Positions 1-10,975 of a stretch of DNA of 64,000 bases are shown here, one piece after another. The number at the start of each line of letters is the position of its first letter. The stretch's first letter is position 1. A model generated the notes under the pieces. The model was given only the letters and a program-made list of their open reading frames with translations, was not told the DNA's origin and made no database searches. This stretch comes from Valencia hispanica. Lineage: Eukaryota > Chordata > Actinopteri > Cyprinodontiformes > Valenciidae. The stretch is from assembly GCA_963556495.2 (NCBI GenBank), contig OY747701.1:42890001-42954000 (forward strand). The letters are read 5' to 3'. The position numbers and the translations under genes are program-made.

Positions 1-1807
1 TTTACATCCATTCCTCAAGAGCTATTTTACAATATATAATTAATGAATAAAGTGATGCAGGAAAACTTTTACATTGATGTTTGACATTCATAAAGGGGTT
101 TCCATCCGAGCTAAAACAATCTGCAAAAAAATTTGAAGCAATAAGAAAACATTATCCTAAGAAGCTGGAGCTTTTTAGAAAATAGGAAAGCTGTTTATTA
201 TTAATATTTCTATTGATATATTACGGTCACATAGCCATATCGGGTTATCAGCTTATAGCGAGCCCCTGAACAAGCACAGTGGCACAGATAGCAGTGTAAA
301 ATTGGAGCTTTGAGTTCCTGCTGGCAAAGAAACTTCCTGGTTTGGGAGAGAAGCATCTGGACAATACTTTCCCAGCGGCTCGCATGCTGGCAACTAAGTG
401 AGGAGTCCCCACTGTGTCTGTCGATGGAATACAGAGCAGAGCTGAGCAGCCTGTCCAGAGTAACACATCAGTCAGACAACTGGGGCCAATTCACATGTCC
501 AAAGGGGCAGCAGAGGAAGACTAGGACAAATGAAACTTATTTATGTGATGAAAAGCTGATAAAGTAAACTTAACAAGTTTATTCGGTGTCAACACATGTA
601 TGTGAATTGCATTTGCCAATATTGATATTACTTCTAAGCTAAATGAAGCACCTTATTTTATCCCTTTTTATCCTGTGTATAGCTTAACGTTAGGGTGGAA
701 ATCTAAGAAGGAATGTGGGAATGCAGACACCGTTCAATCAATGGAGACAGAATCACACATAGATACTTGGATAGAATGAGGACAGCTCGGTCCGGACCAG
801 GAAGAGAGCAGCCAAAGCAGCTGTTCCTGTGTCTCTTTTCTTCTTAGAGGCTGTATACGATCACAGCATGGCAGAGGACCCTGGGGATAAATCCGAAAAA
901 AAGCCTCTTAAAACAAAACCCAATTACCATGCTGTAACATTAATAGGCTTTCTCTCAGCTGTGTAATCTATTAAATCTGCCAACTGTATTCCAATCTACA
1001 GCCCTGTGCACCATGTACTGCACTAATATAATCCGAATTGCATCTATTTTCTTGACTGTTTGTTTCATCAGTCTTATGTTAGATTATAAATTCATATTCT
1101 GTGCATAATTACGTATTCTTAGTTAGTAAAAATGTTTTAAAATAATATAAATCTGTGATCTTGCACACATTTTTTCTCCCTCTGAAATACCACAATATTC
1201 AGTAAATGTTGTCTGGCTACAATGAAAGAAATAGAAAATGTATTCCATCGGCAGACAGAGGGTGTTGTGTAGGTTTTCACCAGGTACTCTGGCATCCTCA
1301 CACAGCCCAAACTGCTTTTACAATGATGTGCCTTTGCCATCTGCTACAATGATTATTCCTCAATGTCTTCCACAAAAGGAAATGCAAAGATGATAAACCT
1401 ATGCTGGATGACAATGGTAATACCAATGGGTTTTATTAATGACTTTAGTTTACACTACAGGACAAGCTAGGTCACAGTAGTCTTTACCCATTAAGTAATT
1501 AGCACAAGCTTCTGCTAGCTATGTTCAGCATTCACACCTGGATTGAATATATATTGAAAGATAATAAAGTCTATATAGGCATAACAAATAGTGCATGGGT
1601 GTGCACATTTTTAGCTGCATCTGTGCTCCAACACAGTTAATTCTAATTGCCCAAATACCTCCTCCAGGATACTGGCCTTTGAGAACTGACACCACTGATA
1701 TGGTGTTATATGTTAAGCACTGATTGTTTTTGTATCCAGATTTGAGTGACTGTCAATAACTTCATAACATAATCATCCTTGTTTTTTCATCATTCACTGT
1801 AAACTAC
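1..1807. other. Host non-coding DNA, no gene seen
   Basis: AT-rich sequence with only short, low-quality open frames (under 90 codons) that show no recognisable domain. No splice-consistent exon chain, RNA gene or transposon end was recognised. Confidence 0.6.
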
Positions 1808-2080
1808 ATGGTGCAGCAGTTGCTTGCCCGGTGTCTTTAAGCATAAGATCATGGATTCAAATCCTGGCTAGGGCATAATGTGTCTGAAATGTACATGTTC
1901 TCCAGTACCTGCGTGGGGAAACCATTCTGTACTCTAGGTTCCCAGATAAAAAACATGGACTTAAAATTAGTTGGCCACTAGATATGAGTGTGTAAATGCT
2001 TAGTTGTTTGGTTTGTCTATGTGTTACACTGTAATGGACTGTCAACCTGCTCTGTGTGTACCATACTTCTCCCCCATTAA
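1808..2080 (+). repeat. Diverged teleost dispersed repeat with tRNA-like B box
   Basis: The stretch follows the layout of a very common fish repeat: a tRNA-like start with a B-box-like GGATTCAAATCC, then 'tacatgttctcc...cctgcgtgggg', 'aaaaacatggac', 'ttggccact' and 'tgtaatggactg'. It is clearly decayed. The tail of the same family reappears near 51,835. Family name not assigned. Confidence 0.55.
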
Positions 2081-5000
2081 ATGTTGAAAACTAGTACCAG
2101 TCTGTAGAGTTCAAATTAACACATTCATTAATGGTATTACATTTTTGCAGAAGTAAAAAATTATACTTATTATCTGCCAAACAGGACATGGGAAAAAATA
2201 TTTATTGCATAAAGAACCATAATAAATAACAAATCTTTTGTGACTGAATGAAAGATGTTAACTCAGAATAATGAAACACTGGACACCAGTCACCTTAACC
2301 CAATCGTTTGATGGAAAAGTTAAAGCTGTATCCTGGGTCAAACCTATAACCCACCCCTGTTATATTAAATCAGCCAAATCTTAAATCATCTAATTTTTGA
2401 CCCAAATAACGCAACTTGGCTTGTTCTGATACCCAGCAGTTTTACAAGTATACGCAAGAGTTTGTGGTTATTTGTCTTGTGTCTCCTTAAAGACCTTATA
2501 TTTGACTTCTGACCTTTTTTAATATGGTCACCTAATTCTGCTCAGGGAAAATAGTGGAATTCTTTAGTAAACTAAAAAAAAAATGAAAATACAAGAAATA
2601 AAATAAGTGAATGTTCCTCTGCTTGAACTACACTTTTTATTATAGTGCAATTTATTTTGACAAACGTACTAGAGATACCATAAGAAAGCTTAAAGGCTTG
2701 CCCATATGTGAATTAATTTTTATTGGTGCTTCTTTTGAAAATCATAACATTTACTTTGTCAGACGACATAGTGACATTTATTGATAGCTGACTTAATAAA
2801 AAAAACCTTCATTATAAACAAACGGTTATATGATTGCAGGAATCTTGTTTTTTATCCTGTGGGAGTAGAGAGATTGACAAGAAAGCAGAGCCTGCTATGA
2901 TGAATGGACACATAAAAAAACAGAGTATAACACAAACATGCATTACAATTCAGTAATACTGACAAAGCAGAAGTCCTGATGGAGTTTTTAAAGCACCTGT
3001 GTTTATGGAAATGTATTGCAATTTCTTCCCCCTTGGAATGGAATGACATCTTTTTTATGTGGAAAATGAAAATACTGGAATAACTGATTATGTGGTTTTT
3101 AAAGCCTGTTTCAGTTATTTTAATAAAACAGTTTTTTTATTCTGTATTATGCCGTTTGTTAATAAGAAACATACAAGTTTTTTTTCTTAAATCTTATTTC
3201 AAGTTCTTTAATGTATAATACCCATCAAGAAATGTAATTCACATTTAACGAATTGCTGTGTGGTTTACAAGTTACTTAGGGTTTGGCCATCTGGGAAGAT
3301 GCTGAGAAATGAAAATATTAAATATAGATAGCTGTTGCTGACAGCCGAGTAGGAGGGAAATAAACTTTCCAACCATGGAGCACCCTGTCAACATTATATG
3401 CCCCAATCCTTATTATCAAGAGGACCCATCTCAGCGCTGTCAGAGAAGTGTCTTACTATGTGTAGAGATCTATTAACTAGCTGTTGATCCATTGTAACCC
3501 CCTTTGCTGTTTTTCACATTTTCAGTCTTCTGATCCGGAAACTTAGTCATAAGTTTCATAGTTTCACTCTGATGCAGATTTTAATTAGTTTGTTATGAAT
3601 AATCCATATTTTAATACACATCAAGTGTTTTTATATTATTTTATTTAGCATTTATAAAAATGTTTAGTCACTCTCAGTGCATGACATTACTCCATTTATC
3701 TTTCCAGTATGTACAATTTTAGCTGTTGGAGGATGACTCATTTTTTGCTTGACAGATTGTAAAAATGTTTTTGATTAGGTAGTTTTCTTAGTCTGTAAGT
3801 GTGGTAATGCTTACACTTTCAAAATGTTAAGGAAGGTCTGATCCAATCCCCACATAGAAAAAGTTTTGTGTGAATAATTTCTTAAAACATTACACTGAGG
3901 TAAGTTCTGCTTCCATTATACCTTAAGGACCTAATAGGGTTCACAAAATACATACATTCTGTATCTAAACTACAAATTCAGAAAGCTGCAAATCCTGTGG
4001 TGTCCTTTATGCATGTCATACAAAGTTCAAGATCACATTTAATGCAATAACTGGACAAGTTTTTGTGTTGTGTACATGGCTGGATAAAATGTTTCTTTTT
4101 TTTCCCTAATTTAATTTAAATGTATAATGTACTTTGAATTGACTTTTCTTTTTATTAGGGAATATATTCTTCATTTTGAGTTCAACTGTGGTATTAATTG
4201 GAATATTGGTAGTAAAGGGCTTATACCCTGATTTGTAAGCAAAATAAGTATGTCACCAACATATGCTGACAATGCCTAAGGCAAGAAATTCAATGTGGTG
4301 TAGCACAAATATATGGGAGTACTATTGTTTTCCCTATTGGGTTGTTTAAGATACACACAGGCTGATACATATGATATATATAAATTCACAATTTTTATTA
4401 TTGTAAGACTGTTTTGAAAAAATCCCAATAATTTACCTTCTCATTTTTTTAGTCCGTGATTTAGCAAAGTGTATGAGTTCTAATGCAGTTACGTTGTGAG
4501 TCTGTTTATTTACATATATTTGGTAATAATGATCTTCTTTTATTTAGAGTTTGCTGGCATTTTTTCTTCTTCGTCTTATACTGAGAAAGCTCCTCAATTA
4601 TGTCTTGAAACATTCACCTGCCTTTCAATGCACTCAGGACAAGTGGAAAAAATAGTTGAAAATCAAAAGTGTCGAGACCCACGTTTAATTGTCCAATAAT
4701 ACTAGCCTACTCATCACTATTTTATTAGAGAAATTTCTAGAGAAAGCGGCAAGGCAACCTATCCATGTGGACTTTGCAAGTTTCCTTGGGGAAAAAATAG
4801 TTGGTTGCTCATGCACCCTACTTACTAACTCGTGCACACCAGATACTTTCTTGTGCTTAAAGAAGGGCATCAGTTTGTTTTTTACATTGCTAGAGACAAT
4901 AACCATAAACTGGTGTTGTTTGAAGAATGCTGAGGACAATTATTATTACTTATTCATAGATAAGTAATGTATTCATCCATTTGACGTTTCACTACAAAAT

Positions 5001-5309
5001 ACACTGCAGTGTAGAATATATAGTATCTGTGTTCAGTCAATAAAAGTTAAAAGCCAGACTGTTTTGTCTAGTTTTTCAAATAGGACTGAAAACCAGGAGG
5101 CTGTTGCCTAAGAACAATAATTAAAATTCACATTGTAGCACAAGGAACAATGACAGCTACGTTAATAGTATTATTCTCACAATCTATGAACCAATGTTAG
5201 ATGAGACCAGACTACTCACGCTGTTGGCTATTTGTGTTCGCGACAGATCGTAGTCTTGAATTTGGAACAATGAAGACAAAGAAAATCCCTAAAGTGAGGA
5301 GACACTCGT
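2081..5309. other. Host non-coding DNA, no gene seen
   Basis: AT-rich, with short open frames that carry no recognisable domain. The part around 3,260-3,560 is less AT-skewed and looks like unique host sequence, possibly a conserved non-coding element, but this cannot be tested from one sequence. Confidence 0.5.
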
Positions 5310-6060
5310 CCGAGAAGAAGAATGCGCAACAAAAACAAACGCGTTTTCTTGACAACCCTGGCCGTTCTGTGCAGAGAATCCCCAGCTTCACTACAGTTAA
5401 TGGCATATTTACTTTTACTGCAGTTGTTTTATATTTACAACAACATATGTGAGAGAGATGAATAAACCCATGCAAAGATAAATTATTGGGGAAACAATAT
5501 TTGTTTTTTGCAGATTTAACAGAGAAGTTAAATTCCACCCGATGTTCTCTTTTACACATAGGTGTGATTTTAGCTAGCGACATCACCCCAGCTAAAATCA
5601 AACATTCAAAAGGGAGTGCAGTATCAACAGGTGACTGATAAACGGGTATCTCTTTAATCAAAGGTGTTCTAAACATGCATCATCACTTGCTCCATGCATG
5701 CATGCATGCAAAAATGGCGCAGGCCCGTGTGCGCATCCTCCAAGCAATACAACATTATTATAATTAAATGTTTCATGCTTGAAAGTAGACATATCATTAA
5801 AAAGGACAGAAAGCTGAATAAGCCTATTCGACTTTATGAACTTCAGATGCCTTCAAAGCCACATAAAACAAATTCTGTTTCCCCAAGAATTTCTTCTTGC
5901 ATGGGCTTATTCATCTCTCTCACATATGTTGTAAATATAAAACAACTGCAGTAAAAGTAAATATGCCATTAACTGTAGTGAAACTGGGGATTCTCTGCAC
6001 AGAACAGCCACGGTTGCCAAGGAAATACGTTTGTTTTTGTTGCGCATTCTTCTTCTCCGG
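5310..6060. repeat. Foldback element: about 190-bp inverted arms
   Basis: The arm at about 5,310-5,500 is repeated in inverted orientation at about 5,872-6,060, roughly 90% identical by eye. Shared landmarks include 'gagaagaagaatgcgcaac', 'cagagaatccccag' and 'tgtgagagagatgaataa'. The two arms read as mirror open frames, which explains the similar short ORFs on opposite strands. The central part contains a smaller stem (GATTTTAGCT...AGCTAAAATC, 5,570-5,600) and a GCAT microsatellite near 5,693. Probably a non-autonomous DNA transposon or foldback; no target-site duplication was identified. Confidence 0.7.
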
Positions 6061-6399
6061 CAAAATGGTTTTTAAGCTTTTGATCTGCAATGATTTACAC
6101 ATCCCTTTCCTACAACCTTTGACTTGACATTTTTGGTCCACATGATAAAATCTTTTGACACCACCGCAATATACACTGTGACACTTGTTCACCAGGAAAT
6201 AAAAATGTGTGTAATAAGGAGTTAATAAAGAAAATCAGAAAGATATCAATATCCAAAACTAAGTGCAATTCCAACTCTTTGTTTATTTTGTAGATTGTAA
6301 CTGCAATACATTCATTGCAATGTAATTTTTCAGCAAATGCCACTTTCAATGTAGTGTATATCTTAACTGCAACATATTCAAGTGCATTGATCATAGTGT

Positions 6400-6520
6400 T
6401 TTTGCATTTTGTATTTTATTTGTATATTTTGATATTTTGACATGGCATCTATTGGATTGTTCCAACAGTATTTCATCGTACTTGTACAATGACAATAAAG
6501 ATATCTAATCTAATAGTTTC
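6400..6520 (+). repeat. Possible non-LTR retrotransposon 3' end
   Basis: The stretch ends in 'cttgtacaatgacaataaag' followed by short TATCTAATCTAAT repeats, the kind of tail seen at the 3' ends of fish non-LTR elements. No coding remnant is attached, so this would be a heavily 5'-truncated copy. Confidence 0.4.
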
Positions 6521-6689
6521 ATTGGTTTGTCCTGTCTTTGTGAAAAAGTTCAATATTTTTTGTCATTTATTTTATTACTGGTTATGGCTTACAGTTTATA
6601 AAAATCACAAAATTCAGTGTCACAGAAACTTAGAATATCACATACCATCAAAAATAAAGGATCCTCTAAAAAGTATGTTCCTTTCATTA

Positions 6690-6960
6690 CTGTCAATCAC
6701 TGCCACCGGATGCGTAAGCGGCGTGTTATGTCTGCGATGCGTAACACGCAGCTGATAGCCGCCATTATAGTCAATGGGACCGTTTCCACCGGGAGCAAAG
6801 CAGCACAAATCGGACGCATCACAGAAGCATTGTGCTTTGGCCCTCTCCTAAATTTATGCGGCAGGTTTATTTCTTATGATATACGCTTCTAAAACGCATC
6901 AAACTCAGCAGTTTAGATTGGGCAAGACAGGAAATCAAACACGGAAGTAGTGTAAAGGAT
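6690..6960. repeat. hAT-like non-autonomous repeat (probable)
   Basis: CpG-containing sequence with 'gccaccggatgcgtaagcgg', 'gtcaatgggaccgtttccac' and 'cgcatcacagaagc' resembles the CpG-rich ends of fish hAT-type non-autonomous elements. It stands out in base composition from the AT-rich flanks. Exact ends and target duplication were not found. Confidence 0.35.
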
Positions 6961-7358
6961 CCAGAAATTTTCAAAATAAAAGACAGATTGCTTAACTATA
7001 AAAATAAAACATCGCTACCTGTGACACAGGGTTGAAGTCAGTCGGTCTGTGAATATAATTTGCTGGTTTTTATCATGTACGACTAGAATTTAATCCTTGG
7101 AAATGGAGAATCACCCAATTTATATGAAACCAGAGATCATTTTTACAAGGAGAACATGAAAAAGGAAAAGGCATGGACAGAAATAACTGTAGTTTTAGGA
7201 GTGGATGGTGAGTTTATGCTACTTACTAACATAGAATTAAATTTTTTCCCCTCTATACTACACTTTAAGTTATTCAATTGGAATCCTCCTGTGATTCCGT
7301 AATCTCCTGAGATCAGCTGGGTGGAATGCTTTCAAGAGTGATACATGTCTAAAACGCA
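6961..7358. other. Left flank of the Polinton insertion, non-coding
   Basis: No gene seen. It contains at 7091-7112 a 22-bp stretch repeated exactly at 23,125-23,146, on the other side of the Polinton, and ends with the target-site copy AACGCA at 7353-7358. Confidence 0.7.
7353..7358. repeat. Polinton target-site duplication, left copy
   Basis: AACGCA directly precedes the AG terminus of the element and is repeated exactly at 23,084-23,089 directly after the CT terminus. Six-bp duplications are usual for Polinton/Maverick integration. Confidence 0.95.
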
Positions 7359-7610
7359 AGAGAAAGTATAGACCACTAGCTGTCAAAATACAAATGAGAC
7401 CACGCCCCTCCCGACCACGCCCCCTGACCACGCCCACTTCCGGTCACGCCCACTTCCGGCCACGCCCACTTCCGGGTACGCCCCCCGATTACGCCCACTT
7501 CCGGGTACGCCCACTTCCGGGTACGCCCCTTCCGGTTACGCCCCTTCCGGTTACGCCCACTTTTGCAGGCTCCCTGGCTGCCGTGACAAGCTCCGCCCTG
7601 TCACAATACG

Positions 7611-8331
7611 CTCCGCCCCCTGATGGCCACGCCCACCTGTCACAATAAGCCCCGCCCCTTGATGGCCCCGCCCACCTGTCAAAACGGGATACGCCCCCTG
7701 GTGGGCACGCCCACCTGTCAAGATAGGACACACCCACCTGTCAAAATGGGGTACGCCCCCTGGTGGCCACGCCCACCTGTCAAAATAGGACACGCCCACC
7801 TGTCAAAATAGGGTACGCCCCCTGGTGACCACGCCCATCTGTCAAAATAGGACACGCCCACCTGTCAAAATATGGCACTAAATGGCTCCCTCTAGTGGTT
7901 CTACAATTAAACTAAATGCAAAAAATGAAAATACCTCCCCCTAGTGGCCCAATAAATACTATTACACCAAAACTTATAAATGCCTCCCTCTAGTGGTTCA
8001 AAATTAATATAACAGGCTATTGTATAATTGGCCCCCTCTAGTGGATCAAAGTAACATTACATGCAAATCTAAAAATACCTCCCCCTAGTGGCTCTAAAAT
8101 TAAATGACATGCAAATATGAAAATACCTCCCCCTAGTGGCCCAATAAATAGTATTACACCCAAATGTGAAAATACCTCCCTCTAGTGGTTCAAAATTAAT
8201 ATAACAGCCTATTGTATAATTGGCCCCCTCTAGTGGATCAAAGTAACATTACACCCAAATGTGAAAATACCTCCCCCTAGTGGCTCAAAAATTAAATTAC
8301 AGCCTATAGTATATATAGCGCCCCCAATGGT
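7611..8331 (-). promoter_or_regulatory. Array of about 14 CTCF-like motifs, left TIR
   Basis: Read on the minus strand, strong CCAYCAGGGGGCG-type cores occur at about 7611-7630, 7690-7707, 7752-7769 and 7814-7831. Weaker CCACTAGRGGGxGG cores follow near 7887, 7935, 7983, 8031, 8080, 8127, 8175, 8223, 8272 and 8317. All face the same way. The strong cores match the vertebrate CTCF consensus; the weaker ones differ from it mainly at the C after the G run. Binding is not shown. The boxes may simply be tandem-repeat sequence. Confidence 0.55.
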
Positions 8332-8693
8332 TTGAATCTAACTCCTCAGTGTCATCAGAACATGTCCGAACAAGTCCCTTTAATATTATACGGTCTGGGC
8401 TCTGTCTCAACATGACTCCTTGAGCATTCCATTTTATTTTAAACAGTTAAAAGGTGCTTTTTAGCTTCCTGACTTTAATTTAAAACCACATTAGCTCCAA
8501 CACTCTAGAGACACCATTACATCTGATTCTAACAATTCAACCATGATAAATTAAACTTGTAAGAGCACTAAAAAGAGAATTTATTCACCCACAGCTATGT
8601 TGAAGCAGATGCTCATCCTTTTGTTGATTTTAAAAATGCACCATTACACAGTCTTTAAAAACAGATAAGGATTTTAAAAAACATCACTTTAAA

Positions 8694-8821
8694 CCTGGGT
8701 GCTTTAAGCTGGAAATAAGAAATCTATCAAACTACTAAAGTTACTGATAAAAAACAGTCCACCAATCAGCGTTTGACACGCCCCTGCTCTGCTTTGTATT
8801 CGCTGTATTTATCACGCCCCT
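8694..8821 (+). repeat. Promoter module, TIR copy
   Basis: This 128-bp segment ('ctttaagctggaaataag' to 'tatttatcacgcccct', with a CCAAT box) is copied at 9576-9703 upstream of the second accessory gene, and inverted in the right TIR. It marks a duplication of promoter plus gene. Confidence 0.9.
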
Positions 8822-8896
8822 GTCTTCACCTACGTCCGCAAGTCGGGTAAACCGGTTTGGGCGGTGCTCACCGGGCGGCATTTACCTGTATAAAAG
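8762..8896 (+). promoter_or_regulatory. Inward CCAAT/TATA promoter in left TIR
   Basis: A CCAAT box at 8762-8766 lies about 120 bp upstream of a good TATA box (TATAAAAG, 8889-8896). A start near 8915-8925 would give a leader of about 200 bases reaching the accessory ATG at 9121, which sits in the strong context ACCATGG. This is RNA polymerase II-type architecture, inferred from sequence only. Confidence 0.7.
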
Positions 8897-9120
8897 GCTG
8901 TCGGAAAACGGTTAATCTCTACAGCATGCTGGAAGGACCTCATTCAACAATCCGACCTTAAGGACACGGAGCGTGGTGCTGCGACGAACAAAGAAAACAG
9001 CGGTTTCACGAAGACTGTATCACCGGCTTCATTCGAGGGGAATCCCAGAAGCCCGCGTCATTGTCAGACCGCGTCAGAGCTGAGTCCAAGCATATAGCCT
9101 CTTCTGCCTCAACTCCAACC

Positions 9121-9567
9121 ATGGACCTAAAAAGAGTTGAATTTAAAAATGAAGAACTTCATGAGGAAACGTCTGTTCTTTTATCTGAATTGTCAAATGG
9201 GATTCCATCCGTGACGACACGCTCAATGTGCGATAAATCAACCTCTACAACTCTGGACAAAAATCCGACATTGGCTTTTACAGAAGACTTTCCTCTTTTA
9301 AGCGAGACTCCGATTTCCTTCCTGGATCAAGAGAATCAAATGGAGGAAATTGAGAACTGGATACCTACCGCAGTCAACAGTGCTATTAAAACTGCTCTAA
9401 GCCATTTTATGGGTTATGCCTGCATATCTTTACTGCGGAAACAATGTAACTCTTGCAAAATGGGAGGCAGTCAGCAGGAGCACCAGTGTTTAGGTGTAGA
9501 TGCTATAAAGCAAAATATGTTTTATTCCCAGCAAAATTTGTTACAAACAGGTCCTACCCTCTTTTAG
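9121..9567 (+). CDS. Accessory protein 1 (short paralogue, CxxC...HxC motif)
   Basis: Frame of 148 residues from the ATG in ACCATGG context; a longer frame starting at a TTG inside the TIR is not needed. Residues 80-125 resemble residues 170-217 of the next gene: a helical stretch rich in A, I and L followed by C109-x2-C112 ... H121-x-C123. The neighbour's HPSQ histidine is replaced here, so a possible zinc site would lack one ligand. The protein stops soon after the motif, so it lacks the neighbour's C-terminal 90 or so residues. It also lacks the proline-rich N-terminus. Function unknown. The position at the end, behind the TIR promoter, fits an early regulatory role. It may be a decaying or specialised duplicate. 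Confidence 0.7.
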   Translation: MDLKRVEFKNEELHEETSVLLSELSNGIPSVTTRSMCDKSTSTTLDKNPTLAFTEDFPLLSETPISFLDQENQMEEIENWIPTAVNSAIKTALSHFMGYACISLLRKQCNSCKMGGSQQEHQCLGVDAIKQNMFYSQQNLLQTGPTLF

Positions 9568-9575
9568 TAGCTTAC

Positions 9576-9703
9576 CCTGGTTGCTTTAAGCTGGAAATAA
9601 GAAATCTATCAAACTACTAAAGTTGTAGATAAAAAACAGTCCACCAATCGGCGCTCGACTTGCCCCTGCTCTGCTTTGTATTCGTTGTATTTATCACGCC
9701 CCT
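9576..9703 (+). repeat. Promoter module, internal copy
   Basis: Near-identical direct copy of 8694-8821 inside the element, placed just after the stop of accessory gene 1 and before accessory gene 2. It keeps the CCAAT box at 9644-9648. It is the non-coding part of a tandem gene duplication. Confidence 0.9.
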
Positions 9704-9765
9704 CATGCCGAACATGTCCAGACAAGTCTACAGGCCCCGCCCCGTACGCTAGGTTCCTATATAAA
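9644..9765 (+). promoter_or_regulatory. CCAAT/TATA promoter of accessory gene 2
   Basis: CCAAT at 9644-9648 is followed by TATATAAA at 9758-9765, the same spacing as in the TIR promoter. The ATG at 9828 lies about 60 bp past the TATA box, giving a short leader. Confidence 0.65.
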
Positions 9766-9827
9766 CCTCCTGGTCTTCGGCATTACATCCAGGACTTCCA
9801 GGCCGCCGTAATCTTCGCTCCGAGACG

Positions 9828-10757
9828 ATGGATATGGGAGGATTCGTCAAGCAGACCACTCTACCGTCATACTGGGGGATCGGCCAGCCGTATGAGCCGA
9901 TGAGCACTCCGCCATCACCTGTGGGGTTCGGCTACGCTAACCCGTATCATCCACCGTCAATTTCATCGCTCTCGCCATGCTACTCTCCACCATCCCCTGT
10001 GTTCTCTCTTTCGGAGATTCTGCCTGCAGATGCCCAGCCCGACGCTTGGGTCGAGGGATCATACAACCCTGAAGCTGGGGGAGCGGGTCACCCTTATTTC
10101 AACTATTATCGGCCGCCTACAACGAAACATCGCCGTGTAAGACCCCCTCTATCTACTTTAACCCCGGTGCCTATGCCCGATCTCGAGGGAGAGTGTGATG
10201 GACCTTCAGCGCCCAGCGATGGTGGGACCCCCGATGCGCCGGAATGCGCGACACCGGAACACGGGTGTGCGTCTCAGGATGAGGGGGGTGATTCTCCGAC
10301 TCTGACTGAGGTTGACAAATGGGACCTGGTGGACGGTTTGATGTCATCCAGGTTCATCAAGGCTGTAAAGACTGCTGTTCTGCATCTATTTCACATGACC
10401 AGTGCTGCTTATCAGAAAGATAACTGTTATGGATGTCAAATTAGCCATCCCAGTCAGTTGCAGCATCAATGCCTAGAGCTAATGGATGAGGATTATTACC
10501 AACTCCACTTTCAATCAGTCATGCGACAACTTCTTACCCCGCGATTCATTCCAGCTATTCGAATTCTGCTGGTAAATCGGAGCATACATGATGATGATGA
10601 TCTGAAGGTGAAAACAGTAGCTGAAACCGTTCTACATGAGCTGAGGAGTATGCAGGGGTTCTACAACGCGATTCAAGCTGTGTATGGTGATAGGGATGAT
10701 GAAGCCATCCTGGAAGAACTCAGGACTGTCTCCCGATGCTATGGCTATGAAATCTGA
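9828..10757 (+). CDS. Accessory protein 2 (proline-rich N-terminus, CxxC...H...HxC domain)
   Basis: Protein of 309 residues. Residues 1-120 are rich in Pro, Ser and Tyr, 120-160 are acidic with scattered Cys, and 165-309 form a folded-looking helical domain. That domain contains C200-x2-C203-x3-H207-x5-H213-x-C215, embedded in a CYGC...HPSQ...HQC pattern that I recall from other virus-like elements of aquatic animals but cannot name. The spacing suggests a metal site. The core is shared with accessory protein 1. It has its own CCAAT/TATA promoter and an AATAAA downstream, so it is probably a separate transcript. A regulatory, host-interacting role is plausible for this end of the genome but is inference; no LxCxE motif was seen. 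Confidence 0.75.
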   Translation: MDMGGFVKQTTLPSYWGIGQPYEPMSTPPSPVGFGYANPYHPPSISSLSPCYSPPSPVFSLSEILPADAQPDAWVEGSYNPEAGGAGHPYFNYYRPPTTKHRRVRPPLSTLTPVPMPDLEGECDGPSAPSDGGTPDAPECATPEHGCASQDEGGDSPTLTEVDKWDLVDGLMSSRFIKAVKTAVLHLFHMTSAAYQKDNCYGCQISHPSQLQHQCLELMDEDYYQLHFQSVMRQLLTPRFIPAIRILLVNRSIHDDDDLKVKTVAETVLHELRSMQGFYNAIQAVYGDRDDEAILEELRTVSRCYGYEI

Positions 10758-10874
10758 TGTGTACTAATGTTGGTTATATCTCCTCTGATATAAATGCTCT
10801 AGTTTAATCCTGACGTGTTTTGTTTTTTATTCATTTGTTTTTATAATTGTGTAATGCTATGGTTTTAAACTTGT

Positions 10875-10880
10875 AATAAA
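10875..10880 (+). terminator. Poly(A) signal after accessory gene 2
   Basis: AATAAA about 118 bp past the stop, before the integrase start at 10,976. It separates the accessory transcript from the structural block. Confidence 0.6.
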
Positions 10881-10975
10881 AAAAAACTTTGATCCAATCA
10901 TATGGTTCATCTATCTGATTAATACAAGGGTTAAATTACACTAGCCGTTCTCCTGTACTATCATTCGATAGTAAA

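Larger units (their letters stand above)
7359..9088. repeat. Polinton left terminal inverted repeat
   Basis: Matches 21,479-23,083 in inverted orientation. From outside inward it holds a GC-rich tandem region built on CCACGCCCACTTCCGG-like units (about 7394-7560), CTGTCAAAATA/CACGCCC units (7650-7870), an AT-rich higher-order repeat with CTAGTGG boxes (7880-8330, block of about 192 bp present twice), then unique sequence with a CCAAT/TATA promoter and transcript leader up to 33 bases before the first accessory ATG. It is about 125 bp longer than the right arm because the GC-rich tandem units have expanded. Confidence 0.95.

Noticed and set aside
5212..5676. 154-codon minus-strand frame in the foldback element
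   Set aside because: Its core is repeated as a shorter frame in the other arm on the opposite strand; it follows from the inverted repeat rather than from coding.
7394..7811. Open frames on both strands in the outer left TIR (and mirror frames at 22,706-23,085)
   Set aside because: They are translations of GC-rich tandem repeats, present in several frames and mirrored in the other TIR; no start context or domain.
9061..9120. N-terminal extension of accessory gene 1 from a TTG
   Set aside because: The extension lies in the TIR and needs a non-ATG start; the ATG at 9121 has an excellent context.
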